A DNA stretch of 64,000 nt from Chloroflexota bacterium (GCA_030447245.1 JAUJPG010000001.1:146338-210337), one strand, 5' to 3'. Counted from the first letter of the stretch, positions 17,190 to 26,169 are shown. Notes: generated from the sequence alone by a model not told the origin. Numbers and translations are program-made.

Positions 17190-18571
17190 GGCGGCATGCT
17201 CTCGATCACAGCTGTCAGCGAGCCGGTCGGCCGCCCCGCCGACCACCGCGCACGGAACCCACGCCCCGGGGCCCCGCCAGCTCCAGCACGGACGGTGCCG
17301 GCTCCATCGGCAACACGAGCGTCAGATTGGTGGTGATGACCGTCGGGAGCTTGGCGTTGTCGGAAGTTGAGGAGCTGGAACAGCTTCTCCTCGGCCCATG
17401 GCGTGCTGCTCTGCGACCCGAGGTCGTCGAGTACGAGGAGCGGCGTGGACCTCACCGAGTCAAAGACCTGGTCGTAGCTGACGTTGCTGGTCGGAGCATA
17501 CGCCGCGCGCAGGTGATCGAGCAGGTCTGGGGCGGTGATCAGATACGCGGGCTCGCCGGAGGCAACGCGCTCGTTGGCGATGGCCGCGGCCAGATGGGTC
17601 TTGCCGGTACCCGGCAAGCCCTGGAGGACGAGCCAACCGCTCGGCTGCCTGGCGAATTCGCGAGCCTCGCGATGCACCTGACGCATGAGGGTCACCTGAT
17701 GCGGGTCGTCTCGGGCCGCGCCACGGGGGTCGAACGAGTCGAACGTCATCTCGGCCAGCCGCTCCAGCGCAAGCCCGCCGAGCCGTTGGAGACCGTTTGC
17801 CTCCCAATCGTCGACCACGCACAGCTCGGTCAGGGTCGGGTCGAGCAGGCGAGTCCGCAAGCGTTCGTCCAATTCTTCTGGGCGCAGGTTCGTGGTGATC
17901 ACCGTCGGGAGCTGGCTGTTGTAGCGATGGTTGAGCAGTTGAAAGATCTTCTCCTGCGCCCAGGGCGTGCTGCTCTGGACGCCGAGGTCGTCGAGGATCA
18001 GCAGTTCTGCCTGCCGCACACTCTCGAACAAGTCGTCGTATCGCACTTCACTGTTGGGCGCGTACGCCGCGCGCAGGTGGTCGAGCAGGTCCGGCACGAC
18101 GACGAACACGACCGGGTGACTGGCCAGCAAGCGACTGTTTGCGATCGCGGCGGCAAGGTGAGTCTTGCCCGCCCCCGGTGGGCCGACCAGCAGCAGCCAT
18201 CCAACTGGAGTGGCCGCGTACTCCCGCGCTCGATCGACAAGCCGTCTGAACCGCTCGCGGCGCAACGGGTCAGACGAGCGTCCCTCCGGGTGCAGGGTGT
18301 CGAAGCTTAGCCGGGTAAGCGGACCCAGGTTGCTCAGCCGCTCGAGCCGCTTGCGCCGGAGAGCGGAGATCTCATCGGCACGGCATGGGCACGGCAACGG
18401 TCGGCCGAACTCTGGGTGATCTGGCGCCACATCGCGTCGCAGATATCCGACGCCGCGGCACCGGGGACATCTCGGCTCCTCGGAGTCAGCGGTTGATGAG
18501 GCGGCCGTACCTGCCCTCGCGATACTTGCGCCAATCCGCAGGCGGATCAACGCGTCGCCGAGTCTCTCCAC
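17153..18571 (-). CDS. Helicase-loader-like protein with zinc motif and two tandem DnaC/IstB AAA+ domains
   Basis: A CPRC...PCPC zinc-binding segment (about residues 33-60) precedes two homologous AAA+ modules. Module 1: Walker A GPPGAGKT (about 130), Walker B LLILDDLG (about 194), VITTNLRPEELDERLRTRLLD. Module 2: Walker A GLPGTGKT (about 316), Walker B LLVLDDLG (about 380). Both contain the segment PDLLDHLRAAYAP, so they arose by duplication. After LLNFR (near 17360) the current frame loses similarity, while the other frame reads NAKLPTVITTNL and stops at 17215, so a 2-nt loss or +1 shift is likely. GTG 18571 has AAGGGGG upstream. Next to DnaB and a DnaD-like gene, it probably loads the replicative helicase. 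Confidence 0.82.
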   Translation of the reverse strand: MERLGDALIRLRIGASIARAGTAASSTADSEEPRCPRCRGVGYLRRDVAPDHPEFGRPLPCPCRADEISALRRKRLERLSNLGPLTRLSFDTLHPEGRSSDPLRRERFRRLVDRAREYAATPVGWLLLVGPPGAGKTHLAAAIANSRLLASHPVVFVVVPDLLDHLRAAYAPNSEVRYDDLFESVRQAELLILDDLGVQSSTPWAQEKIFQLLNHRYNSQLPTVITTNLRPEELDERLRTRLLDPTLTELCVVDDWEANGLQRLGGLALERLAEMTFDSFDPRGAARDDPHQVTLMRQVHREAREFARQPSGWLVLQGLPGTGKTHLAAAIANERVASGEPAYLITAPDLLDHLRAAYAPTSNVSYDQVFDSVRSTPLLVLDDLGSQSSTPWAEEKLFQLLNFRQRQAPDGHHHQSDARVADGAGTVRAGAGGAPGRGFRARWSAGRPTGSLTAVIESMPPCTSPSANSIWS

Positions 18572-19229
18572 TCGTCCCCCTTCCGCGGGTGGCCCACGTC
18601 TCCAGCACCCGCCTGACGTAGCGCCAGCTCCGCTTGTTCGACGTGACCGCCTCGCGGAAGGCATCTTCGATCCAGGCGGTCGGGTACGTTAGCTCGGCCT
18701 CTCGCAGCTCTTCGGCCAGTAGCGGCGTCATCAGGCCAACGTTCTGCTCGTACAGGTCGTAGATCGTCGGCCTTGGCTGCTGGGAGGCGATGTCGTTCGG
18801 CATCGACGCGGCCGCCGTCGCCGCCCAGCGGCCGAGGCGGCGGTCGCCGCGTCCCACCTCTTCTACCACGCGTCGGTTGGCGACGGTGTTGAGCAGGATG
18901 CAGGCGTCAGTGGCGGCCTCGTCGCGGACGGAGAGCCGGAGAAATGTCCCGCGCGCTTCGGCGGCGGCCAGCGAGGCCGTCAGCACCTGTTCCGGCCCAT
19001 CCCTCTCGTCCGCGGGCAGCGCGAGCAGGAGCGCGGAATCGGCGAGCAGTTCCGACTCCCGGACGAATTTCGGCGTCCCACGACGCTCGTGGAGCAGTCG
19101 GCAGACGTGCAGCGTCAGCTTCAATTCGCCGAGCGTGTCCACCTCGCGCAACCACCGGCCAAGCAGCGGGGCCGGCACTGGCACGTACCGTACGCCATCC
19201 GGGAAGCCTGCGAGGCCTGGGCCGCTCAC
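18486..19229 (-). CDS. DnaD-domain primosomal protein
   Basis: 247 residues. The C-terminal half carries the DnaD/DnaB_2 domain signature: TIYDLYEQNVGLMTPLLAEEL, then YPTAWIEDAFREAV, NKRSWRYVRRVLETW. In Firmicutes such proteins bridge the initiator and helicase loader at the origin. The N-terminal half resembles a winged-helix region but is divergent. Its ATG overlaps the dnaB stop by 4 bp, and its own end overlaps the loader gene by about 85 bp, so the three are translated together. Confidence 0.85.
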   Translation of the reverse strand: MSGPGLAGFPDGVRYVPVPAPLLGRWLREVDTLGELKLTLHVCRLLHERRGTPKFVRESELLADSALLLALPADERDGPEQVLTASLAAAEARGTFLRLSVRDEAATDACILLNTVANRRVVEEVGRGDRRLGRWAATAAASMPNDIASQQPRPTIYDLYEQNVGLMTPLLAEELREAELTYPTAWIEDAFREAVTSNKRSWRYVRRVLETWATRGRGTSGETRRRVDPPADWRKYREGRYGRLINR

Positions 19230-20593
19230 TCGTGGTAGACCTCCAGATCCAGGAACTTCGTCGTGCGGTTGTTGAACAGCAGTGACACCTGACCGGTCGG
19301 GCCGTTGCGATGCTTCGCAATGTGGAGCTCGGCGATACCGGGCTTCTCGCTCTCCTTGTTGTAGTAGTCGTCGCGGTAGATGAACACGACCACGTCGGCG
19401 TCCTGTTCGATCGAGCCCGACTCCCTCAGATCCGAGAGGATCGGCAGCTTCGGATTTCGCTGTTCGACAGCGCGCGAGAGCTGGGACAGAGCAACGACCG
19501 GTACGTGGAGCTCGCGGGCAAGGGCCTTGAGCTGCCGAGATATCTCTGAAATTTCCTGGACCCGGTTTTCGCCGCGGACGCTGCCGCTAGTCATGAGTTG
19601 GAGGTGATCGACGATCACCAGGTCCAAACCCGTCGACAGGTCCGCGTGCAGTCTCCGCGTCTTGGCGCGCAAGTTCGTCACCGACATGGTAGGCGTGTCG
19701 TCCACGTAGATCGGGGCCTCGGCGAGCAAGCCGAGCGCGTGCCCGAGCTTGCGACTCTCGTGCTCGGTCAGCGTGGACGTCCGCAGGCGGGTGGTGTCGA
19801 TGCCGGACTCCGTCGCCAAGAATCGCGCGGCGAGTTGTCCCTTGGACATCTCGAGGCTGAAAACCGCCGTGGTCGCTTGGAACTTCAGGCTGGCGTTCGC
19901 TGCGATACCGAGGGCCAGCGCGGTCTTCCCCATGCTTGGGCGGGCAGCCAGGATGACGAGGTCGGAGCGCTGGAAGCCGCCGCCGGTCAACTTGTCCAGG
20001 TCGACGAAGCCACTCGGGACTCCGTACCGAATCTGCTCGCCTTCACGCAGCAATGCGAGCTGATCGAGGTACTCGCGGAGGATCTCACTGAGCGGCTGGA
20101 AGTCCTGGTTGGCCCGCTTATTGGCAACGTCGAAGAGGATCTGCTCGCTCTTTTCGAGCGCCACTTCCGGGTCATACTGGTTCTGGAAGCCGATCGCCGC
20201 GACCTTGCCTCCAGCGGAGATGAGACGCCGCATGAACGCCGAGTCGGCGACAATGCGGGCGTAGTGTTCGGCGTGGACCGGGGTGGGTACGATCCCCAAG
20301 AGCCCGGACAAGAAGACAACGCCGCCCACCTCCTCCACGCGGCCTCGGCGGTCCAACTCGCTGATCAGCGTCAGGTAATCTACTGGCTCGTGCCGCTCGT
20401 AGAGGTCGAGCATAGTCTGGTAGACGAGTGCGTTGCGCTCACGGTAAAAGTCGCGCGGCTCTAGCGTCGAGGCGATCCTGCTGACCACCTCGCGATCCAG
20501 CAGCACGCTGCCGAGAACCGCCTCCTCCGCCTCGATGTTATGTGGCGGGAGCCGCTCGACGGGCCCATCGGAAAAGAGACGCTCAATCGCCAT
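19226..20593 (-). CDS. dnaB: Replicative DNA helicase DnaB
   Basis: 455 residues, normal length and without an intein. The N-terminal domain starts LPPHNIEAEEAVLGSVLLD. The RecA-type C-terminal domain has Walker A ARPSMGKTAL, FSLEMSK, Walker B DLVIVDHLQLM, and LSDLRESGSIEQDADVVVF. It unwinds DNA ahead of the replisome as a hexamer. It sits 23 bp after rplI, the common rplI-dnaB order, and is followed by two candidate loading factors. Confidence 0.97.
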   Translation of the reverse strand: MAIERLFSDGPVERLPPHNIEAEEAVLGSVLLDREVVSRIASTLEPRDFYRERNALVYQTMLDLYERHEPVDYLTLISELDRRGRVEEVGGVVFLSGLLGIVPTPVHAEHYARIVADSAFMRRLISAGGKVAAIGFQNQYDPEVALEKSEQILFDVANKRANQDFQPLSEILREYLDQLALLREGEQIRYGVPSGFVDLDKLTGGGFQRSDLVILAARPSMGKTALALGIAANASLKFQATTAVFSLEMSKGQLAARFLATESGIDTTRLRTSTLTEHESRKLGHALGLLAEAPIYVDDTPTMSVTNLRAKTRRLHADLSTGLDLVIVDHLQLMTSGSVRGENRVQEISEISRQLKALARELHVPVVALSQLSRAVEQRNPKLPILSDLRESGSIEQDADVVVFIYRDDYYNKESEKPGIAELHIAKHRNGPTGQVSLLFNNRTTKFLDLEVYHE

Positions 20594-20616
20594 CGGTCAG
20601 GTTCCCGCGACGCGGT

Positions 20617-21066
20617 TTACGCCTCGGCCTGAACTTCGACGCTGAGGTTGGCGGTAACTGCTCGATGGAGGCGAATCGGCGCCTGAAAAGTACCGAGGTG
20701 ACGGATTGGCTCCGCCAGCTCGATCCGCCGCTTGTCAACCGATTGGCCCAGACGGCGGCTCAGTTCGTCCGCGATGTCAGCGCTCGTGATCGAGCCGTAC
20801 AAGCGGCCTTGGTCACCAACCTTGGCGCGCAGCACCACTGATTCGGCCGCGATCCGTTCAGCGAGCTTGCGGGCGTCAGATTCCTCGGCCGCGGCCCGCT
20901 TTGAGTCGGCCTGCTTGCGTTGCTCGACGCCTCTGAGCGCACCAGCGCTGGCGGGCACGGCGAGCTTGCGTGGGATCAGGAAGTTGCGTCCGTACCCGTC
21001 GGCCACCTCCTTCACCTCGCCCGCGGCTCCGGTGCCCTTCACGTCCTGGGTGAGGATGACTTTCAT
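20617..21066 (-). CDS. rplI: 50S ribosomal protein L9
   Basis: 149 residues, usual length. It begins MKVILTQDVKGTGAAGEVKEV and has the GYGRNFLIPRKLA motif of L9, followed by the long connecting helix and the C-terminal rRNA-binding domain (LYGSITSADIAD). It is the first gene of the rplI-dnaB-dnaD-loader operon and has an extended -10 promoter about 70 bp upstream. No rpsF/ssb/rpsR genes are adjacent in this window. Confidence 0.96.
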   Translation of the reverse strand: MKVILTQDVKGTGAAGEVKEVADGYGRNFLIPRKLAVPASAGALRGVEQRKQADSKRAAAEESDARKLAERIAAESVVLRAKVGDQGRLYGSITSADIADELSRRLGQSVDKRRIELAEPIRHLGTFQAPIRLHRAVTANLSVEVQAEA

Positions 21067-21135
21067 GCCCGTTCTCCGTGCCCATCCGACGTCCAGCCGC
21101 GACCATCCAGCCGCGCCAGACCCGGCCGTATGGCC

Positions 21136-21144
21136 AGTATAGCA
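21136..21144 (-). promoter_or_regulatory. Extended -10 element upstream of rplI
   Basis: Minus-strand TGCTATACT: TGn plus a five-of-six -10 hexamer. Transcription starting near 21129 would give a leader of about 63 nt. Confidence 0.5.
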
Positions 21145-21227
21145 ATGCCCCGGGCGGCCGGCTATGGACGCACAGTCACAAGCGGCACACGTTCCGGCGC
21201 GTCGCCCACCGGCGCTGAGCTGAAGGA

Positions 21228-24200
21228 CTAGAGTGTCGAGATCGGGATGGTGAATCGAAAGTCGGCACCCCCGCCGAGCGCGGTGATGACCCAGATCCGA
21301 CCACGATGATGCTCGACGATCTCGCGGGACACGAACAGTCCCAGGCCGGTACCATCGCCGCCGCGGCGCGAGCCCGCCTGGGCGCGGGCGAATTTCTCGA
21401 AGATCGCCTCGCGATCCTCTCCAGCCACACCTGGGCCGCGATCGGCGACGCTGAAGAGCACCATCCCGTCCTCACGTCTTGCCGAGACGCGGATGGTTTC
21501 ATCGGGAGGTGACACGCGCACGGCATTACTCAGCAGGTTTGTCACGACCTGGATGAGCCGGTCGCGGTCCGCCAGCACCGGCGGAAGCGCGGATGGCACG
21601 TCCAGTCGCAGGTGGACGTCGCCGCGCGCGGCGACCGGCTCGGCGATTCGCTTCGCGGCCTCGAGGATGTCGCCAGCGTCCTGTGGTTCCAGCGCCAGTT
21701 CCAGCTTCCCAGACTCGATGCGCGAGATGTCAAGCAGCTGGGTGATCAGGCGAGTTAACCGCTCACCCTCGTCGTTGATGATCTTGACGAACTCGCGCAT
21801 CCGGACAAGGTCCAGCTCGTCGTAGCTCAAGAGGATCTCGGAGAAGGAGCAAATCGAGGTGAGCGGGGTGCGGAACTCGTGGGCCACAACCGACAGGAAC
21901 TCTGACTTGAGTCGGTCGTTCTCGCGCAGGCGCTCGTTTGCGTGCTCCAGCTCGCCAGTCCGATCGCGAACTTTGCGGTCAAGGTCAAGACTGACCAGAC
22001 GCAACTCCTCGTAGAGCTGAGCGTTGGCGATTGCACTGCCCACCTGGTTTGCGAGCACCTGAACCAGCTGGAGTAGCTCCGGCGAGAAGTAGACGAGACC
22101 ACGTGCGGAGTATGCGAAGAGCACCCCGAGAGTCACTTCTCCGGAGAAGATCGGGACCGCCAGGTAGGAGCGGATCGGTTCCGGTTCCTGAGCCGCGCGC
22201 GTGGGCGGAAGCAGGCGACGCGGCAGCGGATCTTGCGAGGTGACGACACGGCGCTCTCGATAGGCGCGTAAGGCCGCCGGGCTGTCCGCGAGCTGACGCG
22301 GAGTCGGGTATCGTTCACCCGGCGATCCTCTCGCCGTGGTCCCCGGTCCGTTGTCGATCCGGGCTGGTGTCTGCCGCTGCGGGGCCAGGTTGCCGTCGGC
22401 GTCGGCGAGCAGGACGTCGACGCCGTCCAGGTTGAATTCTTTGGTCACGAGCTCCCCAACCGCCTGGACAATGTCGGGCCTGGCGAGTGACGAGGACAGT
22501 CTGGTCGAAGCGTCGTACAGGATCGATAGCTCGCGGACTCTTCTGCCGAGATCCTCGCGACCCTGCTCGAGCGAGAGTGAGACCTCGCCGAAGGCGTCGA
22601 TGATCTGCTCCATACGCGGCTCTTGCTGTTTGACGTAGCCCTCGACAAGAATGCGTGCCGAGGCCGGACCTAGCGAGCCTGCAAGCTCGCGCTCGACGCT
22701 AGAGATCAGGTCGGCGTGAAGCGGCCAGGGGATTTCCGCGCCAGGCGCAATGCCATGCTGCTCGCGGTACGTTCGCATGCGATCCGCGGCCTTGAGTGCG
22801 CCGATGAAGCGTGCCATCAACGCTTCGAGGTCGCCGGAAAAGTTGCCGGCGACCGAGGGCGGGCCGGCGTCAGCACGCTCAGCTGCGTCGAAGCAATCGA
22901 CAAACTTCCGCGCCTGGCTCACCTCGTCATCGCGCGGCGGCATGTAGAGCGAGCCGATCAGCAGGCCGCCCAGGTTGAGAATCACGCTCCAGAACAGCGC
23001 GTGGGACCAGGGGTCTAACCCGCCCAGTCCGAACAACGCGCCGGGCCGAAGGGCCGCCACGCCGAACAGGCCGCGCTCGACGAAGCCGTTCGGCAGCAGG
23101 GCGGCGTCGGCGAGGGCCGGCAGCACGAGGGTGTACGTCCAAACGGTGAATCCGAGGGCCAGTCCGAGGATCGCCCCCCGCCGGCTCAGCCAGCGCAAGT
23201 ACAGACCGCCGAGGATTGCCGGTGCGAACTGGAACGCCGCCGCGAAGGAGATGAGCCCGAGATTAACCAGGCTGTTGGACGTCCCTGCAACTCTGAAATA
23301 CAGGTAGCCGAGCATGATCACCGCGACGATACCGATCCGCCGCCCCGTCAACAGCCAATGCGACACGTCGCGGGCGACGCCCAGCTGGACGACCAACGGC
23401 ACGATCAGGTTGTTCAGCACGACCGTCGAAACGGCGACCGACTCTACAACGAGCATCGCGGTCGCCGCCGACAGCCCACCTATGAATGCGAAAAGTGCCA
23501 GGGCTGGCTGACCATGCTGAATCGGGAGCGTCAGGACGAACAGGTCGCTCTGGAGCGGCTGCCGGCCAAATGTCAGCAGGCCGGCGAATGCGATCGGCAG
23601 GACGAACAGGTTGATCAGCAGCAGGTAGAGCGGGAACAGCCACATCGCCTTGCGGACGTGATCCTCCGACACGTTTTCGACGACGGCAACGTGAAATTGG
23701 CGCGGAAGGAACATCACCGCGGCCGCGCTGAGGACCGTCACAGACAGCCAGGAGGCGAACCCGGGCGCACTCGGACTGTCGAGCACGAACAGCTCGCGGT
23801 AGGCGTCAATCTCGGACGCACGGGAAAAGATATCCCCGAACCCGCCGTACACGCCGAACGTCACAAAGATGCCGACGGACATGAAGGCCAACAGCTTGAC
23901 GACCGACTCGAACGCTACGGCTGCGATCATTCCCTCGTGGCGCTCCGAGGGGGCCAGATGCCGAGCGCCGAACATGATCCCGAACAGTGACATGAAGACC
24001 GCCACGAGGAACGCCTTGTCGATGTCCAGTCCGGCAATGCCGGCCGGCGCCAGCTCAGGCGGCCAGAACGCCGACTCAAGGACGTCGAACGTGCTGGACA
24101 CTGCCTTGAGCTGGAGCGCTGTGTAGGGCATGATCCCGACGACCACCATGACCGACACCAGCATCCCGAGCGCGGTGCTGTTGCCATAACGAGCGCTGAA

Positions 24201-24509
24201 AAAGTCGGCAATGGTGGTGAGGTTATTCTCCTTGGCGATGCGCACGATCTTCCGCAGCAGCGACCACCACGTGAGGGCGATCAGCGTCGGCCCAAGGTAG
24301 ACCGGCAGGAAGCCGAGGCCGGTTTCGGCAGCACGCCCCACGCTGCCGTAGAACGTCCAGGCGGTGCAGTAGATCGCTAACGAGAGCGAATAGATGTACG
24401 GGTTGGCGATTAGGCTTCGACCACGTTCGCGCTGCTTGTCCGCGAAGTACGCCACGCCGAACAACAGCGCCAGGTACAGCCCGGAAACCGCCAGTGCGAG
24501 GCCGTACAC
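21228..24509 (-). CDS. Sodium:solute symporter-sensor histidine kinase hybrid (CbrA/CrbS-like)
   Basis: 1093 residues. Residues 1-540 form a 12-13 helix sodium:solute symporter module (TWWSLLRKIVRIAKENNLTTIADF, ESVVKLLAF, GGLSAATAMLVVES). A STAC-type linker follows at about 560-640, a GAF domain at about 665-820, a HisKA domain with the phospho-accepting histidine in VVAHEFRTPLTS (about H875), and an HATPase domain ending in GTGLGLFVSREIV. It should sense or transport a carboxylate or amino acid and pass the signal to a response regulator, of which two lie nearby (25318 and 28635). CrbS-type members control acetyl-CoA synthetase expression, and acs-like genes follow at 32528 and 34522. Confidence 0.92.
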   Translation of the reverse strand: MYGLALAVSGLYLALLFGVAYFADKQRERGRSLIANPYIYSLSLAIYCTAWTFYGSVGRAAETGLGFLPVYLGPTLIALTWWSLLRKIVRIAKENNLTTIADFFSARYGNSTALGMLVSVMVVVGIMPYTALQLKAVSSTFDVLESAFWPPELAPAGIAGLDIDKAFLVAVFMSLFGIMFGARHLAPSERHEGMIAAVAFESVVKLLAFMSVGIFVTFGVYGGFGDIFSRASEIDAYRELFVLDSPSAPGFASWLSVTVLSAAAVMFLPRQFHVAVVENVSEDHVRKAMWLFPLYLLLINLFVLPIAFAGLLTFGRQPLQSDLFVLTLPIQHGQPALALFAFIGGLSAATAMLVVESVAVSTVVLNNLIVPLVVQLGVARDVSHWLLTGRRIGIVAVIMLGYLYFRVAGTSNSLVNLGLISFAAAFQFAPAILGGLYLRWLSRRGAILGLALGFTVWTYTLVLPALADAALLPNGFVERGLFGVAALRPGALFGLGGLDPWSHALFWSVILNLGGLLIGSLYMPPRDDEVSQARKFVDCFDAAERADAGPPSVAGNFSGDLEALMARFIGALKAADRMRTYREQHGIAPGAEIPWPLHADLISSVERELAGSLGPASARILVEGYVKQQEPRMEQIIDAFGEVSLSLEQGREDLGRRVRELSILYDASTRLSSSLARPDIVQAVGELVTKEFNLDGVDVLLADADGNLAPQRQTPARIDNGPGTTARGSPGERYPTPRQLADSPAALRAYRERRVVTSQDPLPRRLLPPTRAAQEPEPIRSYLAVPIFSGEVTLGVLFAYSARGLVYFSPELLQLVQVLANQVGSAIANAQLYEELRLVSLDLDRKVRDRTGELEHANERLRENDRLKSEFLSVVAHEFRTPLTSICSFSEILLSYDELDLVRMREFVKIINDEGERLTRLITQLLDISRIESGKLELALEPQDAGDILEAAKRIAEPVAARGDVHLRLDVPSALPPVLADRDRLIQVVTNLLSNAVRVSPPDETIRVSARREDGMVLFSVADRGPGVAGEDREAIFEKFARAQAGSRRGGDGTGLGLFVSREIVEHHRGRIWVITALGGGADFRFTIPISTL

Positions 24510-24584
24510 CGACGTCAGCGATGAGGGACGAGAAACCCGGAGCCACGTGGAGTCTGGCTGTCGTTTCTCGTCATCCTTCGTCCT

Positions 24585-24773
24585 TCATTCCTCGTTCCTG
24601 GAAAGCAGCCAGGCGACTCCGACCCCGGCGAGCCATAGGCCGAACAGGTAGAGGTAGAGCAGTGGTATGCCGAGCACCAGGATCGGCACGTTCGGTAGGT
24701 TCACGAGCGGGTAGCTCAGGAGCAGCAATCCGGTCAGCGCGGCGACCAGTGACCCACGCTCACCTGCGCTCAC
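24585..24773 (-). CDS. Small two-helix membrane protein accompanying the symporter-kinase
   Basis: 62 residues. Two hydrophobic segments (LVAALTGLLLLSYPLVNLP and ILVLGIPLLYLYLFGLWLAGVGVAWLL) end in a short charged tail, SRNEE. Similar small membrane proteins often precede symporter-kinase genes, as DUF4212/DUF485 proteins precede symporters, so it may be an accessory subunit. It is 75 bp before the kinase gene in the same direction. Confidence 0.7.
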   Translation of the reverse strand: MSAGERGSLVAALTGLLLLSYPLVNLPNVPILVLGIPLLYLYLFGLWLAGVGVAWLLSRNEE

Positions 24774-25317
24774 AGGTCATCTCCGTAGGTCCGCACCCGA
24801 GCTGCTGCTCGTCTTCAATGGAGCTCCCGTTGGATCGCGCTGGCATCCTTGCAGGCCGCGTCGCCGCCCTGGAGTTGCAGCCCCGCTCGCAGCTTCGCCT
24901 CCCCACGCTGTTCGAGAACTTCGCGCAGTCGAGCCAGAATTCGGCAGTCGTAAGCGGCTGCCCGAGCGCCGTGCGGCGGCCATGACCGCGACGGCGATCC
25001 TTGTCGCGATCTGCTCGACGTTGTACCCGTTCCAGGTCGGGAAGAGCGAGCATGTAAGCAGCTTGGTATCCGAAACGCTCGAGGCTGTGGTGGGAGACAC
25101 CCTGACGTCGTAGAGCGGCGGATGGAGGAAGACCGGATCGATCCCGGCAAGCCGGCAGGCGGTGCGCTGTCACTGAGTAAGCGACGAAGCTCGGCGAGAG
25201 CTCCCCCAGCCGGCGCTGGCGGGCGGGCGAGACAGGGGCGGCCACCACCAGGACGGGCAGTGCCGCTCGCCGTGGCTGCGCCGCTTCACTGTAGGCCGGT
25301 TGACTCCTTCAAACGTG
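24774..25317. other. Region without a convincing gene
   Basis: About 540 bp between the small membrane protein and the receiver gene. Several minus-strand frames are open over 100-160 codons but share no family motif, and plausible-looking stretches switch frame (LFPTWNGYNVEQIATRIAV in one frame, HHSLERFGYQAAYM in another). It could be a decayed gene, but I cannot name it. Confidence 0.35.
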
Positions 25318-25740
25318 TTAGCGGCCCACCTGGGGGGGTTCGAGCAGTTGCGCGATTCGATGGATGAGGTCGGCCACGCGGAACGGCTTGGTCAGGTACT
25401 CGCTCGCGCCACTCTGAAGCCCCTGCAGTCGCTCGGTATCCTGGGCGCGCGCCGTCAAGATCAGGATCGGTGTCCTGGCCAGTCCGGGGTCGCTTCGCGC
25501 TTGCTCGCAGACTTCGTAGCCGCTCAGGTCAGGCAGCATCAAGTCGAGGATCACCAGGTTCGGCGGGTCGCTACGCATCGCATCCAGCCCCTGGCGACCG
25601 CTCGTCGCGGTACGCACGGCGTACCCCTCGCGGTTCAGCACGAACTTGAGCGAGAGGAGGATGTTGGCATCATCCTCGATCACCAGCACCCGCTTACTCG
25701 CCCGGTTCCGTCCATCTGGCGCGTCGCTTAGGGTGTCCAT
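25318..25740 (-). CDS. Stand-alone response regulator receiver domain
   Basis: 140 residues, one CheY-like receiver domain and no output domain. The acidic pocket (EDD in VLVIEDDAN), the phospho-acceptor aspartate in LVILDLMLPDLSG, the switch threonine in LILTAR and the lysine in YLTKPF are all present. It probably takes phosphate from the nearby symporter-kinase or relays it to another protein. It lies upstream of that gene on the same strand. Confidence 0.9.
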   Translation of the reverse strand: MDTLSDAPDGRNRASKRVLVIEDDANILLSLKFVLNREGYAVRTATSGRQGLDAMRSDPPNLVILDLMLPDLSGYEVCEQARSDPGLARTPILILTARAQDTERLQGLQSGASEYLTKPFRVADLIHRIAQLLEPPQVGR

Positions 25741-25892
25741 CTATGTCACAGCCCCAGTCGTGGCCCGGCGCCCGATGAGCGGGTGGAACTCGCCAGAGCA
25801 GCGGGCCACGTCGCCGTCAAGCGCCGGCGGTGGATCGCGGGAGTCCAACGCACTACCGTAATCGGTCTCCAAGGCCTCCTCACGGCGGTCTG

Positions 25893-26159
25893 CTAGGGGC
25901 CTTCCCGCAAGAGCGGAAGTAGAAGGATGCGGAGTGCAACGAGCAGGGGTAGGCTCAGGATCGGAATGTGACGATCGGAGACGGAAGCCGGGGTGATCCA
26001 GCGCACGACGACGAACACCGGTTGGGTAGCTAGGCGGAACGTCTCGGTGACGAAGTTGCTAGTCAAAACGGTCAGCAGCGCGAGCTGGAGGCGGCCCAGG
26101 AGCTTCGAGAGGTAGAGCGAGAGGGGGGGGGTGAGAATCTGGGCGAGGAGAGCTCGAGC
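25893..26159 (-). pseudogene. YggT-like small membrane protein frame without a clear start
   Basis: An open minus-strand frame of 88 codons ending at the TAG 25895-25893. It reads as two hydrophobic segments around VTETFRLATQPVFVVVRWITP and ends LPLLVALRILLLPLLREG. The pattern of helix, TxPVxxxxRxxxP, second helix resembles YggT-family membrane proteins of about 90-100 residues. No ATG, GTG or TTG opens it before the strong hairpin at 26170-26215. A run of nine C/G bases lies within it, a place where an indel could have removed the true start from frame. Confidence 0.35.
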
Positions 26160-26169
26160 ATCGATGCAT

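Noticed and set aside
17153..18571. IstB-like ATPase as evidence for an IS21-type insertion sequence
   Set aside because: No IstA transposase or terminal inverted repeats are seen. The zinc motif and the dnaB/DnaD neighbours fit a helicase loader.
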